A DNA stretch of 64,000 nt from Actinobacteria bacterium OK074 (GTDB lineage: Bacteria > Actinomycetota > Actinomycetes > Streptomycetales > Streptomycetaceae): the NCBI GenBank assembly GCA_001298575.1, contig LJCV01000285.1, forward strand, positions 1 to 64,000, read 5' to 3'. The notes under the pieces were generated by a model, which saw only the letters and a program-made list of their open reading frames with translations, ran no database searches and had not been told where the DNA came from. The position numbers and the translations under genes are program-made. Positions 10,151-22,077 of the stretch are shown one piece after another. How positions within the stretch are numbered: position 1 is the first letter of the stretch; the number at the start of each line of letters is the position of its first letter.

Positions 10151-11149
10151 GTGACCGCACCGATCGAGACCACCGGGGCGGAAGCCACGGCACAGCCGGA
10201 GGCTGTACTCGCCGGCGCCGGAAAGGGACAGATCGAGGGCCGCTCCCTGGGGCAGATCGCCTGGACACGGTTCAAGAAGGACAAGGTGGCGGTGGCCGGC
10301 GGAGTCGTCGTCATCCTGCTGATCCTCCTCGCGGTGCTCTCGCGTCCCATCCAGGCGGTCTTCGGACTGGACCCGAACAACTTCAACCAGCAGCTGATCG
10401 ACCCCAACACCTCGCTGCCCAAGGGCGGCTGGGGCGGGATGAGCTGGTCCCACCCGCTGGGCGTGGACCCGAAGTTCGGGCGCGACATCGCCACCCGCAT
10501 CCTTGAGGGCTCCTGGGTCTCGCTGGTCGTCGCGTTCGGCGCCACGGTCCTGTCCAACGTGATCGGCGCGGTCCTCGGCGTCGTCGCCGGCTACTACGGC
10601 GGCCGGGTCGACTCGATCATCAGCCGGCTGATGGACGTCTTCCTCGCCTTCCCGCTGCTGCTCTTCGCCATCGCGATCTCGGCGACGCTCCAGGGCGGCG
10701 CCTTCGGCCTCAACGGCCTGCCGCTGCACATCAGCGTGCTGATCTTCGTCATCGGTTTCTTCAACTGGCCCTATCTGGGGCGCATCGTGCGCGGCCAGAC
10801 CCTGGCCCTGCGGGAGCGCGAGTTCGTCGACGCGGCCCGCGGCATGGGAGCCAAGGGCCCGTACATCCTCTTCCGGGAGCTGCTGCCGAACCTGGTCGGG
10901 CCGATCATCGTCTACTCGACGCTGCTGATCCCGACCAACATTCTCTTCGAGGCGTCCCTGAGCTTCCTCGGGGTCGGCATCCAGCCCCCGCAGGCGTCCT
11001 GGGGCGGCATGCTCCAGCAGGCGGTCCAGTACTACCAGGTCGACCCACAGTTCATGATCGTCCCGGGTCTGGCCATCTTCGTCACCGTCCTCGCGTTCAA
11101 TCTGCTCGGCGACGGTCTCCGCGACGCTCTCGACCCGCGCAGCCGTTAG
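10151..11149 (+). CDS. Oligopeptide ABC transporter permease (OppC type)
   Basis: Inner-membrane permease, 332 residues. A cytoplasmic N-terminal tail with FKKDKVAVAGG precedes the first membrane span (about residues 50-70) and a soluble external segment; the transport domain follows. The EAA loop contacting the ATPase is visible (EFVDAARGMGAKGPYILFRE). The start is GTG at 10151 after GAAAGGGG. It opens a five-gene cluster in the order C-permease, binding protein, B-permease, ATPase D, ATPase F, unusual in placing the OppC-type permease before the binding protein. Confidence 0.92.
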   Translation: MTAPIETTGAEATAQPEAVLAGAGKGQIEGRSLGQIAWTRFKKDKVAVAGGVVVILLILLAVLSRPIQAVFGLDPNNFNQQLIDPNTSLPKGGWGGMSWSHPLGVDPKFGRDIATRILEGSWVSLVVAFGATVLSNVIGAVLGVVAGYYGGRVDSIISRLMDVFLAFPLLLFAIAISATLQGGAFGLNGLPLHISVLIFVIGFFNWPYLGRIVRGQTLALREREFVDAARGMGAKGPYILFRELLPNLVGPIIVYSTLLIPTNILFEASLSFLGVGIQPPQASWGGMLQQAVQYYQVDPQFMIVPGLAIFVTVLAFNLLGDGLRDALDPRSR

Positions 11150-11212
11150 GCCGCGTCCCACACCCGAGAGTCCACAGAAGTTTTTCCTATTCAGGAGGGG
11201 AAGCAGACCATC

Positions 11213-12961
11213 ATGCGAAGGTCAGCGCTGGCCGCGATTGCGGCCATCGGCAGTGCGGCACTGCTTTTGACAGGCTGCAGCAAGGCCGATGACAGTTCGG
11301 ACGGCGGCACGAAGGCGGCCGGCGCAAACGCGGCGACCAAGGGTGTCGTCAACGCGTCGACGAAGAAGGGCGGGACGGTCACCTACGACCTGTCCGACGT
11401 GCCGGACTCGTTCGACCCGGGCAACACCTACTACGCGTACATGTGGAACTTCAGCCGCCTCTACGCGCGTCCGCTCATGACGTACAAGCCGGGCCCCGGC
11501 GGCGAGGGCAACACCCTGGTGCCGGACCTGGCCACCGGCAAGGGCGTCTCCAGCGACGGCGGCAAGACCTGGACGTACCACATCCGCAAGGGCGTGAAGT
11601 ACAGCGACGGCACCACGGTCACCACCAAGGACGTCAAGTACGCCGTCGAGCGCTCCAACTTCGCGCGTGACGTGCTCTCGCTGGGTCCCAACTACTTCCA
11701 GCAGTACCTTGAGGGCGCCGACAAGTACAAGGGCCCCTACAAGGACAAGAGCAAGGACGGCATCTCCTCCATCGAGACGCCGGACGACACCACGATCGTC
11801 TTCCACCTGGCGAACCCCTTCCAGGAGTTCGACTACCTGGCCGCGATGCCGCAGACCGCGCCGGTCCCGCAGGCCAAGGACACCGGCGTCGACTACGCGA
11901 AGAGCGTGCTGTCGACCGGCTCGTACATGTTCAAGAGCTACACCGAGGGCAAGCAGGCCGTCCTGGTCCGCAACCCCGAGTGGTCGGCGAAGACGGACCC
12001 GCTGCGCAAGCAGTACCCGGACAAGATCGTCGTCAACCTGAAGGTCAACCCGGAGACGATCGACAAGGACCTCCAGTCCGGCGACGCCACCGTCGACATG
12101 GCCGGTTCCGGTGTGCAGGCGGCCACCCAGGCCCAGCTGCTCAACTCCTCGGACGGCAAGGCCAGCACGGACAACACCTACGGCGGCCGGCTCGTCTACG
12201 CGACGCTGAACACGAACGTGAAGCCGTTCGACAACGTCGCCTGCCGCAAGGCCGTCGAGTACGCCATCGACAAGGTCTCGGTGCAGACCGCGCTCGGCGG
12301 CCCGATCCGCGGTGAGGTCGCCACGACCGTGCTGCCGCCGGACGTCGCCGGCTACGCGAAGGCCGACGTCTACGCGACCAAGGGCAACAAGGGTGACGTG
12401 GCCAAGGCCAAGGCGCAGCTCAAGGCGTGCGGCCAGACCACGATCAACACCAGCATCTCGGCCCGCAGCGACCGCCCGACCGAGGTCGACGCGGCCACCG
12501 CGATCATCGCCTCGCTGAAGAAGGTCGGCATCAACGCCAGCCTGAAGCAGTACCCGTCGGGCAAGTACTTCACCGACTACGCCGGTGTGCCGAGCTTCCT
12601 GAAGTCGAACAAGATCGGCATCTCGATGATGCAGTGGGGTGCCGACTGGGCCTCCGGCTACGGCTTCCTCCAGCAGATCCTCAACGGTGCCGCCATCGGA
12701 ACCTCCGGCAACACCAACCTGGGCTCCTTCGACGACAAGACGGTCAACAACCTGCTGAACACGTCGATCCAGTCGTCGGACCTCGCCACCCGCAACAAGA
12801 TGTACGCGCAGATCGACAAGGCCACGATGGAGCAGGCGGCCATCGTTCCGCTGACCTACTTCAAGATCCTGCTGTACCGCTCGCCGTACGCCACCAACGT
12901 GGTCTCCACGTCGGCCTTCAGCGGGCAGTACGACTACCTCAACCTCGGCTCCACGAAGTAG
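11213..12961 (+). CDS. Peptide-binding lipoprotein of the ABC transporter (SBP family 5)
   Basis: Extracytoplasmic solute receptor, 582 residues. The signal peptide ends in the lipobox LLTGC, with Cys22 as the lipidated residue. The family 5 core is clear: GGTVTYDLSDVPDSFDPGNT, WTYHIRKGVKYSDGTTVTTKDV, then RKAVEYAIDK. Family members bind peptides or related solutes in a large cleft; the actual ligand cannot be read here. AGGAGGGGAAG precedes the ATG. It lies 63 bp after the first permease gene. Confidence 0.93.
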   Translation: MRRSALAAIAAIGSAALLLTGCSKADDSSDGGTKAAGANAATKGVVNASTKKGGTVTYDLSDVPDSFDPGNTYYAYMWNFSRLYARPLMTYKPGPGGEGNTLVPDLATGKGVSSDGGKTWTYHIRKGVKYSDGTTVTTKDVKYAVERSNFARDVLSLGPNYFQQYLEGADKYKGPYKDKSKDGISSIETPDDTTIVFHLANPFQEFDYLAAMPQTAPVPQAKDTGVDYAKSVLSTGSYMFKSYTEGKQAVLVRNPEWSAKTDPLRKQYPDKIVVNLKVNPETIDKDLQSGDATVDMAGSGVQAATQAQLLNSSDGKASTDNTYGGRLVYATLNTNVKPFDNVACRKAVEYAIDKVSVQTALGGPIRGEVATTVLPPDVAGYAKADVYATKGNKGDVAKAKAQLKACGQTTINTSISARSDRPTEVDAATAIIASLKKVGINASLKQYPSGKYFTDYAGVPSFLKSNKIGISMMQWGADWASGYGFLQQILNGAAIGTSGNTNLGSFDDKTVNNLLNTSIQSSDLATRNKMYAQIDKATMEQAAIVPLTYFKILLYRSPYATNVVSTSAFSGQYDYLNLGSTK

Positions 12962-13054
12962 TCAGCGAAGCTGGCGTAGTCAGTCCCCTGGAAGGCAGGT
13001 GAAGGCGTTGGTGCCCGCGGGTTTCGCAGCCCGCGGGCACCGGGCCGGTCCCCC

Positions 13055-14058
<1,004 letters not shown>

Positions 14059-14062
<4 letters not shown>

Positions 14063-15152
14063 CCGATCTCTCCAAGACGGGTGCGGCCGTCGGCGAGCCC
14101 ACCGGCTCCTCGACCAAGCCGCCCACCGCCTTCCTCGAAGTCCGCGACCTCAAGGTGCACTTCCCCACCGACGACGGCCTGGTCAAGTCCGTCGACGGGC
14201 TCAACTTCCAGCTGGAGAAGGGCAAGACCCTCTGCATCGTGGGCGAGTCCGGCTCCGGCAAGTCGGTCACCTCGCTGGCGATCATGGGTCTGCACCGGCT
14301 CGGCGCACGCGGCAAGAATGTGCAGATGTCGGGCGAGATCTGGCTCGACGGCAAGGAACTCGTCGGCGCCGACCCGGCCGAGGTGCGCCGGCTGCGTGGC
14401 CGTGACATGGCGATGATCTTCCAGGACCCGCTGTCCGCGATGCACCCGTACTACACGATCGGCAGCCAGATCGTGGAGGCGTACCGCGTCCACAACGACG
14501 TCAGCAAGAAGGCCGCCCGCGCCCGTGCCGTCGAGATGCTCGACCGGGTCGGCATCCCCGAGCCCGCCAAGCGCGTCGACGGCTACCCGCACGAGTTCTC
14601 CGGCGGTATGCGCCAGCGCGCGATGATCGCGATGGCGCTGGTCAACAACCCCGAACTGCTCATCGCGGACGAGCCGACCACCGCGCTCGACGTGACCGTG
14701 CAGGCGCAGATCCTCGACCTGATCCGGGACCTGCAGAAGGAGTTCGGCTCCGCGGTCGTCCTGATCACCCACGACCTGGGTGTGGTCGCCGAGATCGCCG
14801 ACGACGTGCTGGTCATGTACGGCGGCCGGTGCGTGGAGCGCGGCAGCGTCGACGACGTCTTCGAGCGCCCCCAACACCCGTACACCTGGGGCCTGCTGGG
14901 CTCGATGCCGCGCATCGACCGGGAGACCTCCGACCGGCTGATCCCGGTCAAGGGCACCCCGCCGAGCCTCATCAACGTCCCCTCGGGCTGCGCCTTCCAC
15001 CCCCGCTGCCCCTACGCGGACATCCCGAAGGACAACGTCACCCGGACCGTGCGGCCCGAGCTGCAACTGGTCGGCAGCGGGCACTACACGGCCTGCCACC
15101 TGTCGGCCGAGGAGCGTTCGCGGATCTGGACCGAAGAGATTGCGCCGAAGCT

Positions 15153-15156
<4 letters not shown>
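14059..15156 (+). CDS. Oligopeptide ABC transporter ATP-binding protein (OppD type)
   Basis: Cytoplasmic ATPase, 365 residues. Walker A GESGSGKS is at about residues 62-69, signature FSGGMRQR, and Walker B LLIADEPTTALDV. The C-terminal oligopeptide/dipeptide extension carries the cysteine-bearing GCAFHPRCPYA. The GTG start overlaps the oppB-type stop by 4 bp; the frame is open far upstream but that part is antisense-like to the permease gene. It pairs with the following ATPase as a heterodimer. Confidence 0.93.
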
Positions 15157-16490
<1,334 letters not shown>

Positions 16491-16510
16491 CGCAGGCCAA
16501 ATCCGCGAAG

Positions 16511-16522
16511 TCATGTACATGA
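16511..16522. promoter_or_regulatory. 12-bp perfect palindrome upstream of the M1 peptidase
   Basis: TCATGTACATGA lies 29 bp before the peptidase start, in an AT-richer patch where its promoter should be. It may be an operator; no regulator is known. Confidence 0.35.
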
Positions 16523-16550
16523 TCAAACGGGAGAGTGCAGAGTCGGACTC

Positions 16551-17942
16551 ATGGCATTCTCCCGTTTGGCACGTTTGGGCGCCCTGGCCCTGGCCGCCGC
16601 CTCCTACTTCGCCATCGCGGCCTCCGCCGCCCCCGCTCCCGGTGCCGACGGCATCGGCGACCCCTACTTCCCGCAGCTGGGCAACGGCGGTTTCGACGCC
16701 CTGCACTACGACCTGTCCGTGGCCTACGACCCCGACACCGACCGTCTCGACGGCGTGACGACGCTGACCGCCCGCGCCACCCAGAACCTCTCCGCGTTCG
16801 ACCTGGACCTCCAGCAGTTGACGGTCACGAAGGTCGAAGTCGGCGGCAGACCGGCCCAGTTCACGCGCACCGGCGACGAACTCGTCGTCACCCCGCGCAC
16901 CGCCCTGCCCAAGGGCGGGGAGTTCAAGGTCACCGTCACCTACAGCGGCATACCCGAACCCCTCAACGGCCCCATCGTGTTCGGCTCGGACTACGGCTGG
17001 ATGAAGACCGACGACGGCGTCTTCGTCGCCGCCGAACCCAACGCGGCCTCCACCTGGTTCCCCTCCAGCGACCACCCCTCGGACAAGGCCACCTACGACA
17101 TCCACGTCAAGGCACCGCAGGGCCTGACCGCCGTCTCCAACGGCCGCCTGGTGTCGACGTACGACAAGGGCGGTTCCACGTACGCCCATTGGCGCGAGAC
17201 GAAGCCGATGGCGACCTACCTGGTGACCGCGACCATCGGCAAGTTCGACGTGCAGGCCGGCAAGACCCCCTCGGGCATCCCGATCTACGTCGCCATCGAC
17301 CCGACTCTGGTCAACAGCAACGCCGTTGACGTCTACGGTGTCACCGCCGCGGCCACCGACTACTGGTCGCAGGTCTTCGGCCCGTACCCGTTCGAGGAGA
17401 CGGGCGCGATCGTCGACAACATGCCCGAGGCCGGGTTCTCGCTGGAGGTGCAGACCAAGCCCGTGTACTCGGCGGTGCGCAGCGAGGCGACCATCGTGCA
17501 CGAGCTGGCCCACCAGTGGTTCGGCGACTCGGTCAGCGTGCGGCAGTGGAAGGACATCTGGCTCAACGAGGGCTTCGCCACCTACGCCCAGTGGCTGTGG
17601 GCCGAACACCGGGGCACCGGCACGGCGCACGACCTCTTCCTCGCCGGATACAACTCCCGCCCCGCCGACAGCACGTTCTGGCAGACCGAGGTCGCCGACC
17701 CGCAGCGCGACACCATGTTCGCCTCGGCCGTCTACCAGCGCGGCGCGATGACCCTCCAGGCGCTGCGCGAACGCATCGGCGACACCGCCTTCTTCGAGCT
17801 CCTGCCGGCCTGGACGAGATTCCACCGCTACGGCAACGGCGACACCGCCCAGTTCATCGCGCTCGCGGAGAAGATCTCCGGGCAGCGGCTCGACGACCTG
17901 TTCGACAAGTGGATCTACACGACGGGCAAGCCGACGCTGTAG
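16551..17942 (+). CDS. Secreted M1-family zinc metallopeptidase
   Basis: Aminopeptidase-like enzyme, 463 residues, about half the length of full aminopeptidase N. A signal peptide is clear (Arg near the start, hydrophobic core to about residue 25, then AASAAPAPG). The zinc site is HELAHQWFG with His317 and His321, and the third ligand Glu340 in LNEGFATYAQW. The long C-terminal helical domain of ApnN is missing, as in other short secreted actinobacterial M1 enzymes. It follows the peptide transporter and could release peptides for it. The first codons overlap a short Met-rich frame that is not coding. Confidence 0.92.
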   Translation: MAFSRLARLGALALAAASYFAIAASAAPAPGADGIGDPYFPQLGNGGFDALHYDLSVAYDPDTDRLDGVTTLTARATQNLSAFDLDLQQLTVTKVEVGGRPAQFTRTGDELVVTPRTALPKGGEFKVTVTYSGIPEPLNGPIVFGSDYGWMKTDDGVFVAAEPNAASTWFPSSDHPSDKATYDIHVKAPQGLTAVSNGRLVSTYDKGGSTYAHWRETKPMATYLVTATIGKFDVQAGKTPSGIPIYVAIDPTLVNSNAVDVYGVTAAATDYWSQVFGPYPFEETGAIVDNMPEAGFSLEVQTKPVYSAVRSEATIVHELAHQWFGDSVSVRQWKDIWLNEGFATYAQWLWAEHRGTGTAHDLFLAGYNSRPADSTFWQTEVADPQRDTMFASAVYQRGAMTLQALRERIGDTAFFELLPAWTRFHRYGNGDTAQFIALAEKISGQRLDDLFDKWIYTTGKPTL

Positions 17943-18025
17943 GCCGACTGTCTCCTTTGCAGGAATGTGGCGGTGTGTGCCTTCTAATGCAAGGTGCATG
18001 CCAGCTGGTGCGTAAGAATGTAGGC

Positions 18026-18691
18026 GTGATCCCGCAACTCTTCAGCCCGTCCGTCCAGCACGCGCTCGACCTGATCGGCATCTTCGTCTTCGCCATCTCC
18101 GGTGCGCTGCTGGCCGTCCGCAAGAACTTCGACGTCTTCGGCATCGCCGTCCTCGCCGAGGTCACCGCGCTGGGCGGCGGGCTGCTGCGCGACCTGGTCA
18201 TCGGCGCCGTACCGCCCGCCGCCTTCACCGACCTCGGCTACTTCCTCACCCCGCTGCTCGCCGCCCTCCTGGTGATCTTCCTGCACCCCGAGGTGGAGCG
18301 GATCCAGAACGCCGTGAACGTCTTCGACGCCGCCGGACTCGGCCTGTTCTGCGTCGCCGGGACGGTGAAGGCGTACGACTACGGCCTCGGGCTCACCGCC
18401 TCGGCCGTGCTGGGGCTGGCCACCGCGGTCGGTGGCGGTGTGCTGCGGGACGTGCTCGCCAACGAGGTGCCCTCGCTGCTGCGTTGGGACCGCGACCTGT
18501 ACGCGGTCCCCGCGATCGTCGGCTCCACGATGGTCGTGGTGTGCATCCGCTACGACGCCCTGTCCGGTCTCACCACCGCCCTCGCCGTGGTCACCGCCTT
18601 CGTGCTTCGTCTGCTCGCGATGCGGTATCACTGGCGAGCGCCGCGTGCGTGGAACCGCCGCTCGACCGTGCGGGAAGACGTGAACGCGTGA
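18026..18691 (+). CDS. TRIC-like (UPF0126) membrane channel protein
   Basis: A 221-residue membrane protein with two copies of the UPF0126 unit: FAISGALLAVRKNFDVFG with GGGLLRDL, then GLFCVAGTVKAYDYG with GGGVLRDV. This is the bacterial trimeric intracellular cation channel family; six or seven spans are expected. The GTG at 18026 gives a family-typical start (MIPQLFSPSVQHALDLIG). An ATG at 17987 is possible but lies in an inverted repeat. The 3' end overlaps the convergent esterase gene by 101 bp, so its last about 33 residues are probably an additional basic tail. Confidence 0.85.
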   Translation: MIPQLFSPSVQHALDLIGIFVFAISGALLAVRKNFDVFGIAVLAEVTALGGGLLRDLVIGAVPPAAFTDLGYFLTPLLAALLVIFLHPEVERIQNAVNVFDAAGLGLFCVAGTVKAYDYGLGLTASAVLGLATAVGGGVLRDVLANEVPSLLRWDRDLYAVPAIVGSTMVVVCIRYDALSGLTTALAVVTAFVLRLLAMRYHWRAPRAWNRRSTVREDVNA

Positions 18692-19823
18692 CCGCGGTCC
18701 GGCCGTGCCCGATCTCGGCGGTCAACCACCGGAAGACGGTGGTCACTTGGGGCCGCCACAGCCCCATGTCGTGGCCGCCGTCGCTGCGCGGCAGGTACAC
18801 CACGTCCACGGTCGTCGGCGACTTGGCGACCGACTGGAGCGCGACGCCCGCCTGGTAACCGTCCCCGGACTCGCCGGAGTCGTAGAGCGCGATGCGCGGC
18901 GGGACGCGGTCCGCGCGCAGCAGCAGGTAGGGGTTGTTCTCGCGGCGCAGTGTCCGGGACCGGGCGGCGAGCGAACCGTGTTCGGCGATGGGGTCGTTGT
19001 AGCCGGACATGCTGACCGCGGCCCGGTAGCGGTCGGGGTGCGCCACCGCGAGCTTGGTCGCGCAGTGCCCGCCCGCCGAGTACCCGGCCGTCGCCCAGCC
19101 GTCGGGCGCGGACTCGGCGCGGAAGTTGTCCATGACCATCTTCGGCACGTCGACGCTGAGCCAGCTGTCGGCGTTCACCGTGCCGGGGATGTTCGCGCAG
19201 CCGGTGTCCGCCCGCGCCAGCAGGTTGGTGCGCGGCGCGACCAGGATGAACGGCGCCACCTGCCCGCTCCTCATCAGCGGCGCCAGCTGCTCGGTCACGT
19301 GCAGCGAGCCGAACCACGCCTTCGCGGAGCCCGGATAGCCCGGCAGCAGCTCGACGACCGGGAACCTCCGGTGCCGGTAGGCCGCCTCGTGGTACTGCGG
19401 TGGCGTCCAGACGTAGACCTCGGCGTCCACGCCCGAGATGCGGCCGTCGAGTTCGGTGACCTTCACCCCGCCCTCCGCGCTCATCCCGGGCCCCTGGGCG
19501 GCTTCGAACCGCTGTTTCACCCTCGGCAGGTCGGTGACCCGTATCCCGCCGGTGCCGTCGCTGCCGAGGTCGGCCGCGGTGTGCACGTGGTCGCCGGTGC
19601 CGAGCAGGTCGGACCAGCTGTCGTAGAGGCTGTTGGAGTTGTTGACCAGGACGAAGACCAGGGTGACCGCCGTGGCCTGGGTGCACACCAGCATCAGGAA
19701 CCGGGCGGCGACCCGTACCGCGGCCGGGCCCCGCACCCGGGACCACAGCACGAGCGGTGCCGCGAGGGCCAGGACGGCCAGCACGATCGAGGTGAGGAGG
19801 AAGGGCGTACCGGTGAGGCTCAT
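18591..19823 (-). CDS. Membrane-anchored alpha/beta-hydrolase (putative esterase)
   Basis: A 410-residue protein. The N-terminus has two predicted spans (LTSIVLAVLALAAPLVLW and FLMLVCTQATAVTLVFVLV), then an external hydrolase domain of the esterase D/antigen 85 type. The nucleophile Ser249 is in GYSAGGHC, the catalytic Asp is possibly in YDSGESGDGYQ, and the His in GGHDMGLW. The start at 19823 has GAGG 4 nt upstream; an alternative 17 codons earlier has no ribosome site. The substrate is unknown. The C-terminal 35 residues, Ser/Arg/Ala-rich, are the part overlapping the TRIC gene. Confidence 0.85.
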   Translation of the reverse strand: MSLTGTPFLLTSIVLAVLALAAPLVLWSRVRGPAAVRVAARFLMLVCTQATAVTLVFVLVNNSNSLYDSWSDLLGTGDHVHTAADLGSDGTGGIRVTDLPRVKQRFEAAQGPGMSAEGGVKVTELDGRISGVDAEVYVWTPPQYHEAAYRHRRFPVVELLPGYPGSAKAWFGSLHVTEQLAPLMRSGQVAPFILVAPRTNLLARADTGCANIPGTVNADSWLSVDVPKMVMDNFRAESAPDGWATAGYSAGGHCATKLAVAHPDRYRAAVSMSGYNDPIAEHGSLAARSRTLRRENNPYLLLRADRVPPRIALYDSGESGDGYQAGVALQSVAKSPTTVDVVYLPRSDGGHDMGLWRPQVTTVFRWLTAEIGHGRTAVTRSRLPARSSGGSTHAALASDTASRADEARRR

Positions 19824-19954
19824 GTCCTCGTAGAGGGGAAACCGCCCCGGAAGGTAACGGGTTATAGCGGACACTTACTGAGAAGTTGCCAAGTTCACGT
19901 ACTCGCAACACCCAAAGCTACCGCTTAGTAATGCCGTGTTGTACGGTCTTGGAC

Positions 19955-20818
19955 ATGCCAGAAGCAGCTTCCTTGCCGGTGCCGCGGACCGCCCTGGCGG
20001 GCGACAGCGAGTTCGACCGGGACACCGCCGTCACCCCGCGCGAGCCCGGCGTCTACGACCTCGACCTCTCCGCGGGCTGGACCATCTTCGGCGCCGTCAA
20101 CGGCGGCTACCTGCTCGCCGTCCTCGGCCGCGCCCTCGCCGACGCCCTCCCGCACGGCGACCCCTTCACCGTCTCCGCGCACTACCTCACGGCCTCCCGC
20201 CCCGGCCCCGCGGTGATCCGCACCACCGAGGTCCGCACCGGCCGCACCCTCTCCACCGGCCAGGCATCCCTCTTCCAGTACGACGACGCCGGTCACGAGG
20301 TCGAACGCATCCGCGTCCTCGCCTCCTACGGCGACCTCGGCGCCCTCCCCGACGACATCCGCACCAGTGCCCGGCCGCCCCAACTCCCGCCCCCGGAGCG
20401 GTGCTTCGGACCCGAGGACGCTCCGGAGCCACTGCCCGGCGGCTCGGCCATCATGGAGCGGCTGGCGCTGAGGCTCGACCCGGCCACGCTGGGCTGGGCG
20501 CTCGGGTCGCCCTCCGGCAAGGGCGAGACCCGCGGCTGGTTCGCCTTCGCCGACGGCCGGGACCCCGACCCGCTCGCGCTGCTGCTCGCGGTGGACGTGC
20601 TGCCGCCGACCGCCTTCGACCTCGGCCTGACCGGCTGGGTGCCCACCGTCGAACTCACCGTCCACGTACGGGCCCGCCCCGCCCCCGGTCCGCTGCGGGT
20701 GTCGATCGCCACGCGCAACCTGGCCGGCGGCTTCCTGGAGGAGGACGCGGAGGTCTGGGACAGCGCGGACCGACTCGTCGCGCAGTCCCGCCAGTTGGCC
20801 CGCGTACGACTCGGATGA
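19955..20818 (+). CDS. Thioesterase-family (hotdog) protein
   Basis: A 287-residue acyl-CoA thioesterase-like protein. WTIFGAVNGGYLLAVLGRAL and FTVSAHYLTASRPGPAVI are characteristic of the TesB-like double-hotdog superfamily, and a second hotdog follows (LTGWVPTVELTVHVRARP). Such enzymes hydrolyse acyl-CoA to free acid and CoA; the chain length cannot be told. The ATG at 19955 gives a normal N-terminus; an in-frame ATG 23 codons earlier lies in the divergent promoter region. It is read away from the esterase gene. Confidence 0.88.
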   Translation: MPEAASLPVPRTALAGDSEFDRDTAVTPREPGVYDLDLSAGWTIFGAVNGGYLLAVLGRALADALPHGDPFTVSAHYLTASRPGPAVIRTTEVRTGRTLSTGQASLFQYDDAGHEVERIRVLASYGDLGALPDDIRTSARPPQLPPPERCFGPEDAPEPLPGGSAIMERLALRLDPATLGWALGSPSGKGETRGWFAFADGRDPDPLALLLAVDVLPPTAFDLGLTGWVPTVELTVHVRARPAPGPLRVSIATRNLAGGFLEEDAEVWDSADRLVAQSRQLARVRLG

Positions 20819-21054
20819 GAGCCGGGCGGCGGGGAGTTGGGTGCGCCGTCCGTGCCGTTTCTGTCACGGGGCTGTACCAGCCGGTCAGTTGCGCGGCACG
20901 AGAGGCGAACGGGAAATGCCTGGTGAGAGCGTTTCCTTGAGATCCATTTTACTTTTCGCACAGGCTGACGACAGGGCTGTCCCAAGGTTGGCTTAAGCGC
21001 CGTTGATTGAGTCCCGGCATCGAAGCGTTCTCATCGTTCTCGGAGCTGATTCTC

Positions 21055-21405
21055 ATGAAGCGTGCGCGTATCGTCCCCGCCGTCGCCGTGCTGGTCCTGT
21101 CCCCGCTGCTGCTGACCGCGTGCGGCTCGTCCGACTCCTCGACCTCGAACAGCGGCACCGGCTCCGGCACGACCAAGCAGCAGTCCTGTCAGCGGCCGAC
21201 GGGCAACGCGTCCGGCATGCCCACGGGGCAGCCCACCGGCCGGCCGACGGGCGCGCCCACCGGCAAGGCCACCGGCGCGAAGCCGACCGGCACCCCGTCG
21301 GGCATGCCGTCCGGCGGCGCCGGTGCCCCCGGCGGTGCGGGCGGCTGCGGCATGGGCGGCGGTCCGGGCGGCGGCGCTTCGGGGGCGCCCGCGCAGCAGG
21401 GTTGA
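21055..21405 (+). CDS. Small lipoprotein with Pro-Thr-Gly repeats
   Basis: A 116-residue secreted protein. The signal peptide ends in the lipobox LLTAC, so it should be anchored to the outer face of the membrane. The mature part starts with a Ser/Thr/Gly linker, then has about eight triplet-like units of the form xPTG (QPTGRPTGAPTG) and ends in a Gly-rich stretch with one Cys (GGCGMGGG). It is a low-complexity spacer without a catalytic domain. Related small lipoproteins are common in Streptomyces but have no known role. Confidence 0.75.
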   Translation: MKRARIVPAVAVLVLSPLLLTACGSSDSSTSNSGTGSGTTKQQSCQRPTGNASGMPTGQPTGRPTGAPTGKATGAKPTGTPSGMPSGGAGAPGGAGGCGMGGGPGGGASGAPAQQG

Positions 21406-21444
21406 CGGGACCCGGAGGTCAACGCCCGTTGGCCTCCGCCCGCT

Positions 21445-22071
21445 TCACTTCGGCCAGTGCTCTCGCCCCGTGCTGATCAGACGTAGTTGACGGGTCGCCA
21501 GATCGGCGGCCCGTTCGCGTTCCCGCCCGCCGTACTCCAGCGCCTCCAGGAACAGGGAGGCCGTCATCAGCATCTGGTCGACGTACAGGGTCGCGAGCAT
21601 CAGCAGGTCGTCGTCGCGCCAGCCCTCGGCCTCGGGGTGCCCGGCCAGTTCGGCCTTCACCTCCTCGGCGAACCGCGTCAACTCCCGTCGTATCGCCTCC
21701 CGTACGGGTGCCACGCCCCCGTGCCGTTCCCGCGCGATGAAGCGGACGTGGGCCGGGTAGGCGTCCACGTGGTGGGCGATCAGGTCGACCGCGCGGGCGA
21801 TGCGTTCGTCGGTGTCGCCGTCCGCCGACACCGTCGCCCCGATCATCGGGTGCAGGCTGCCGAGCGCCTCCTCGACGAGGGCGACGCCGAGATCCGCCGT
21901 GGAGCGGAAGTGGCGGTAGAAGGCGGTCGGCGCGACCCCCACCGCACGGGTGACCTCGCGCAGTCCCAGGCTGCTCAGGCTCTGCTCCTCCAGCAGGACC
22001 AACGCCGCGTCCAGCAACGCCTGCCGGGTCTTCTGCTTCTGCGCCTGCCGGATGCCGAGACTGTGACTCAT
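21445..22071 (-). CDS. TetR-family repressor, FabR-like
   Basis: A 208-residue regulator. The N-terminal helix-turn-helix (SLGLREVTRAVGVAPTAFYR, about residues 33-52) and the following HFRSTADLGVALVEE strongly resemble E. coli FabR, the repressor of unsaturated fatty acid synthesis; the C-terminal end (LRLISTGREHW) also matches that family's pattern. No fatty acid gene is adjacent here, so the ligand is uncertain. Two almost identical 13-bp sites lie upstream, one 7 bp before its start codon, implying autoregulation and control of the divergent membrane-protein genes. Confidence 0.88.
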   Translation of the reverse strand: MSHSLGIRQAQKQKTRQALLDAALVLLEEQSLSSLGLREVTRAVGVAPTAFYRHFRSTADLGVALVEEALGSLHPMIGATVSADGDTDERIARAVDLIAHHVDAYPAHVRFIARERHGGVAPVREAIRRELTRFAEEVKAELAGHPEAEGWRDDDLLMLATLYVDQMLMTASLFLEALEYGGRERERAADLATRQLRLISTGREHWPK

Positions 22072-22077
22072 GCCATG

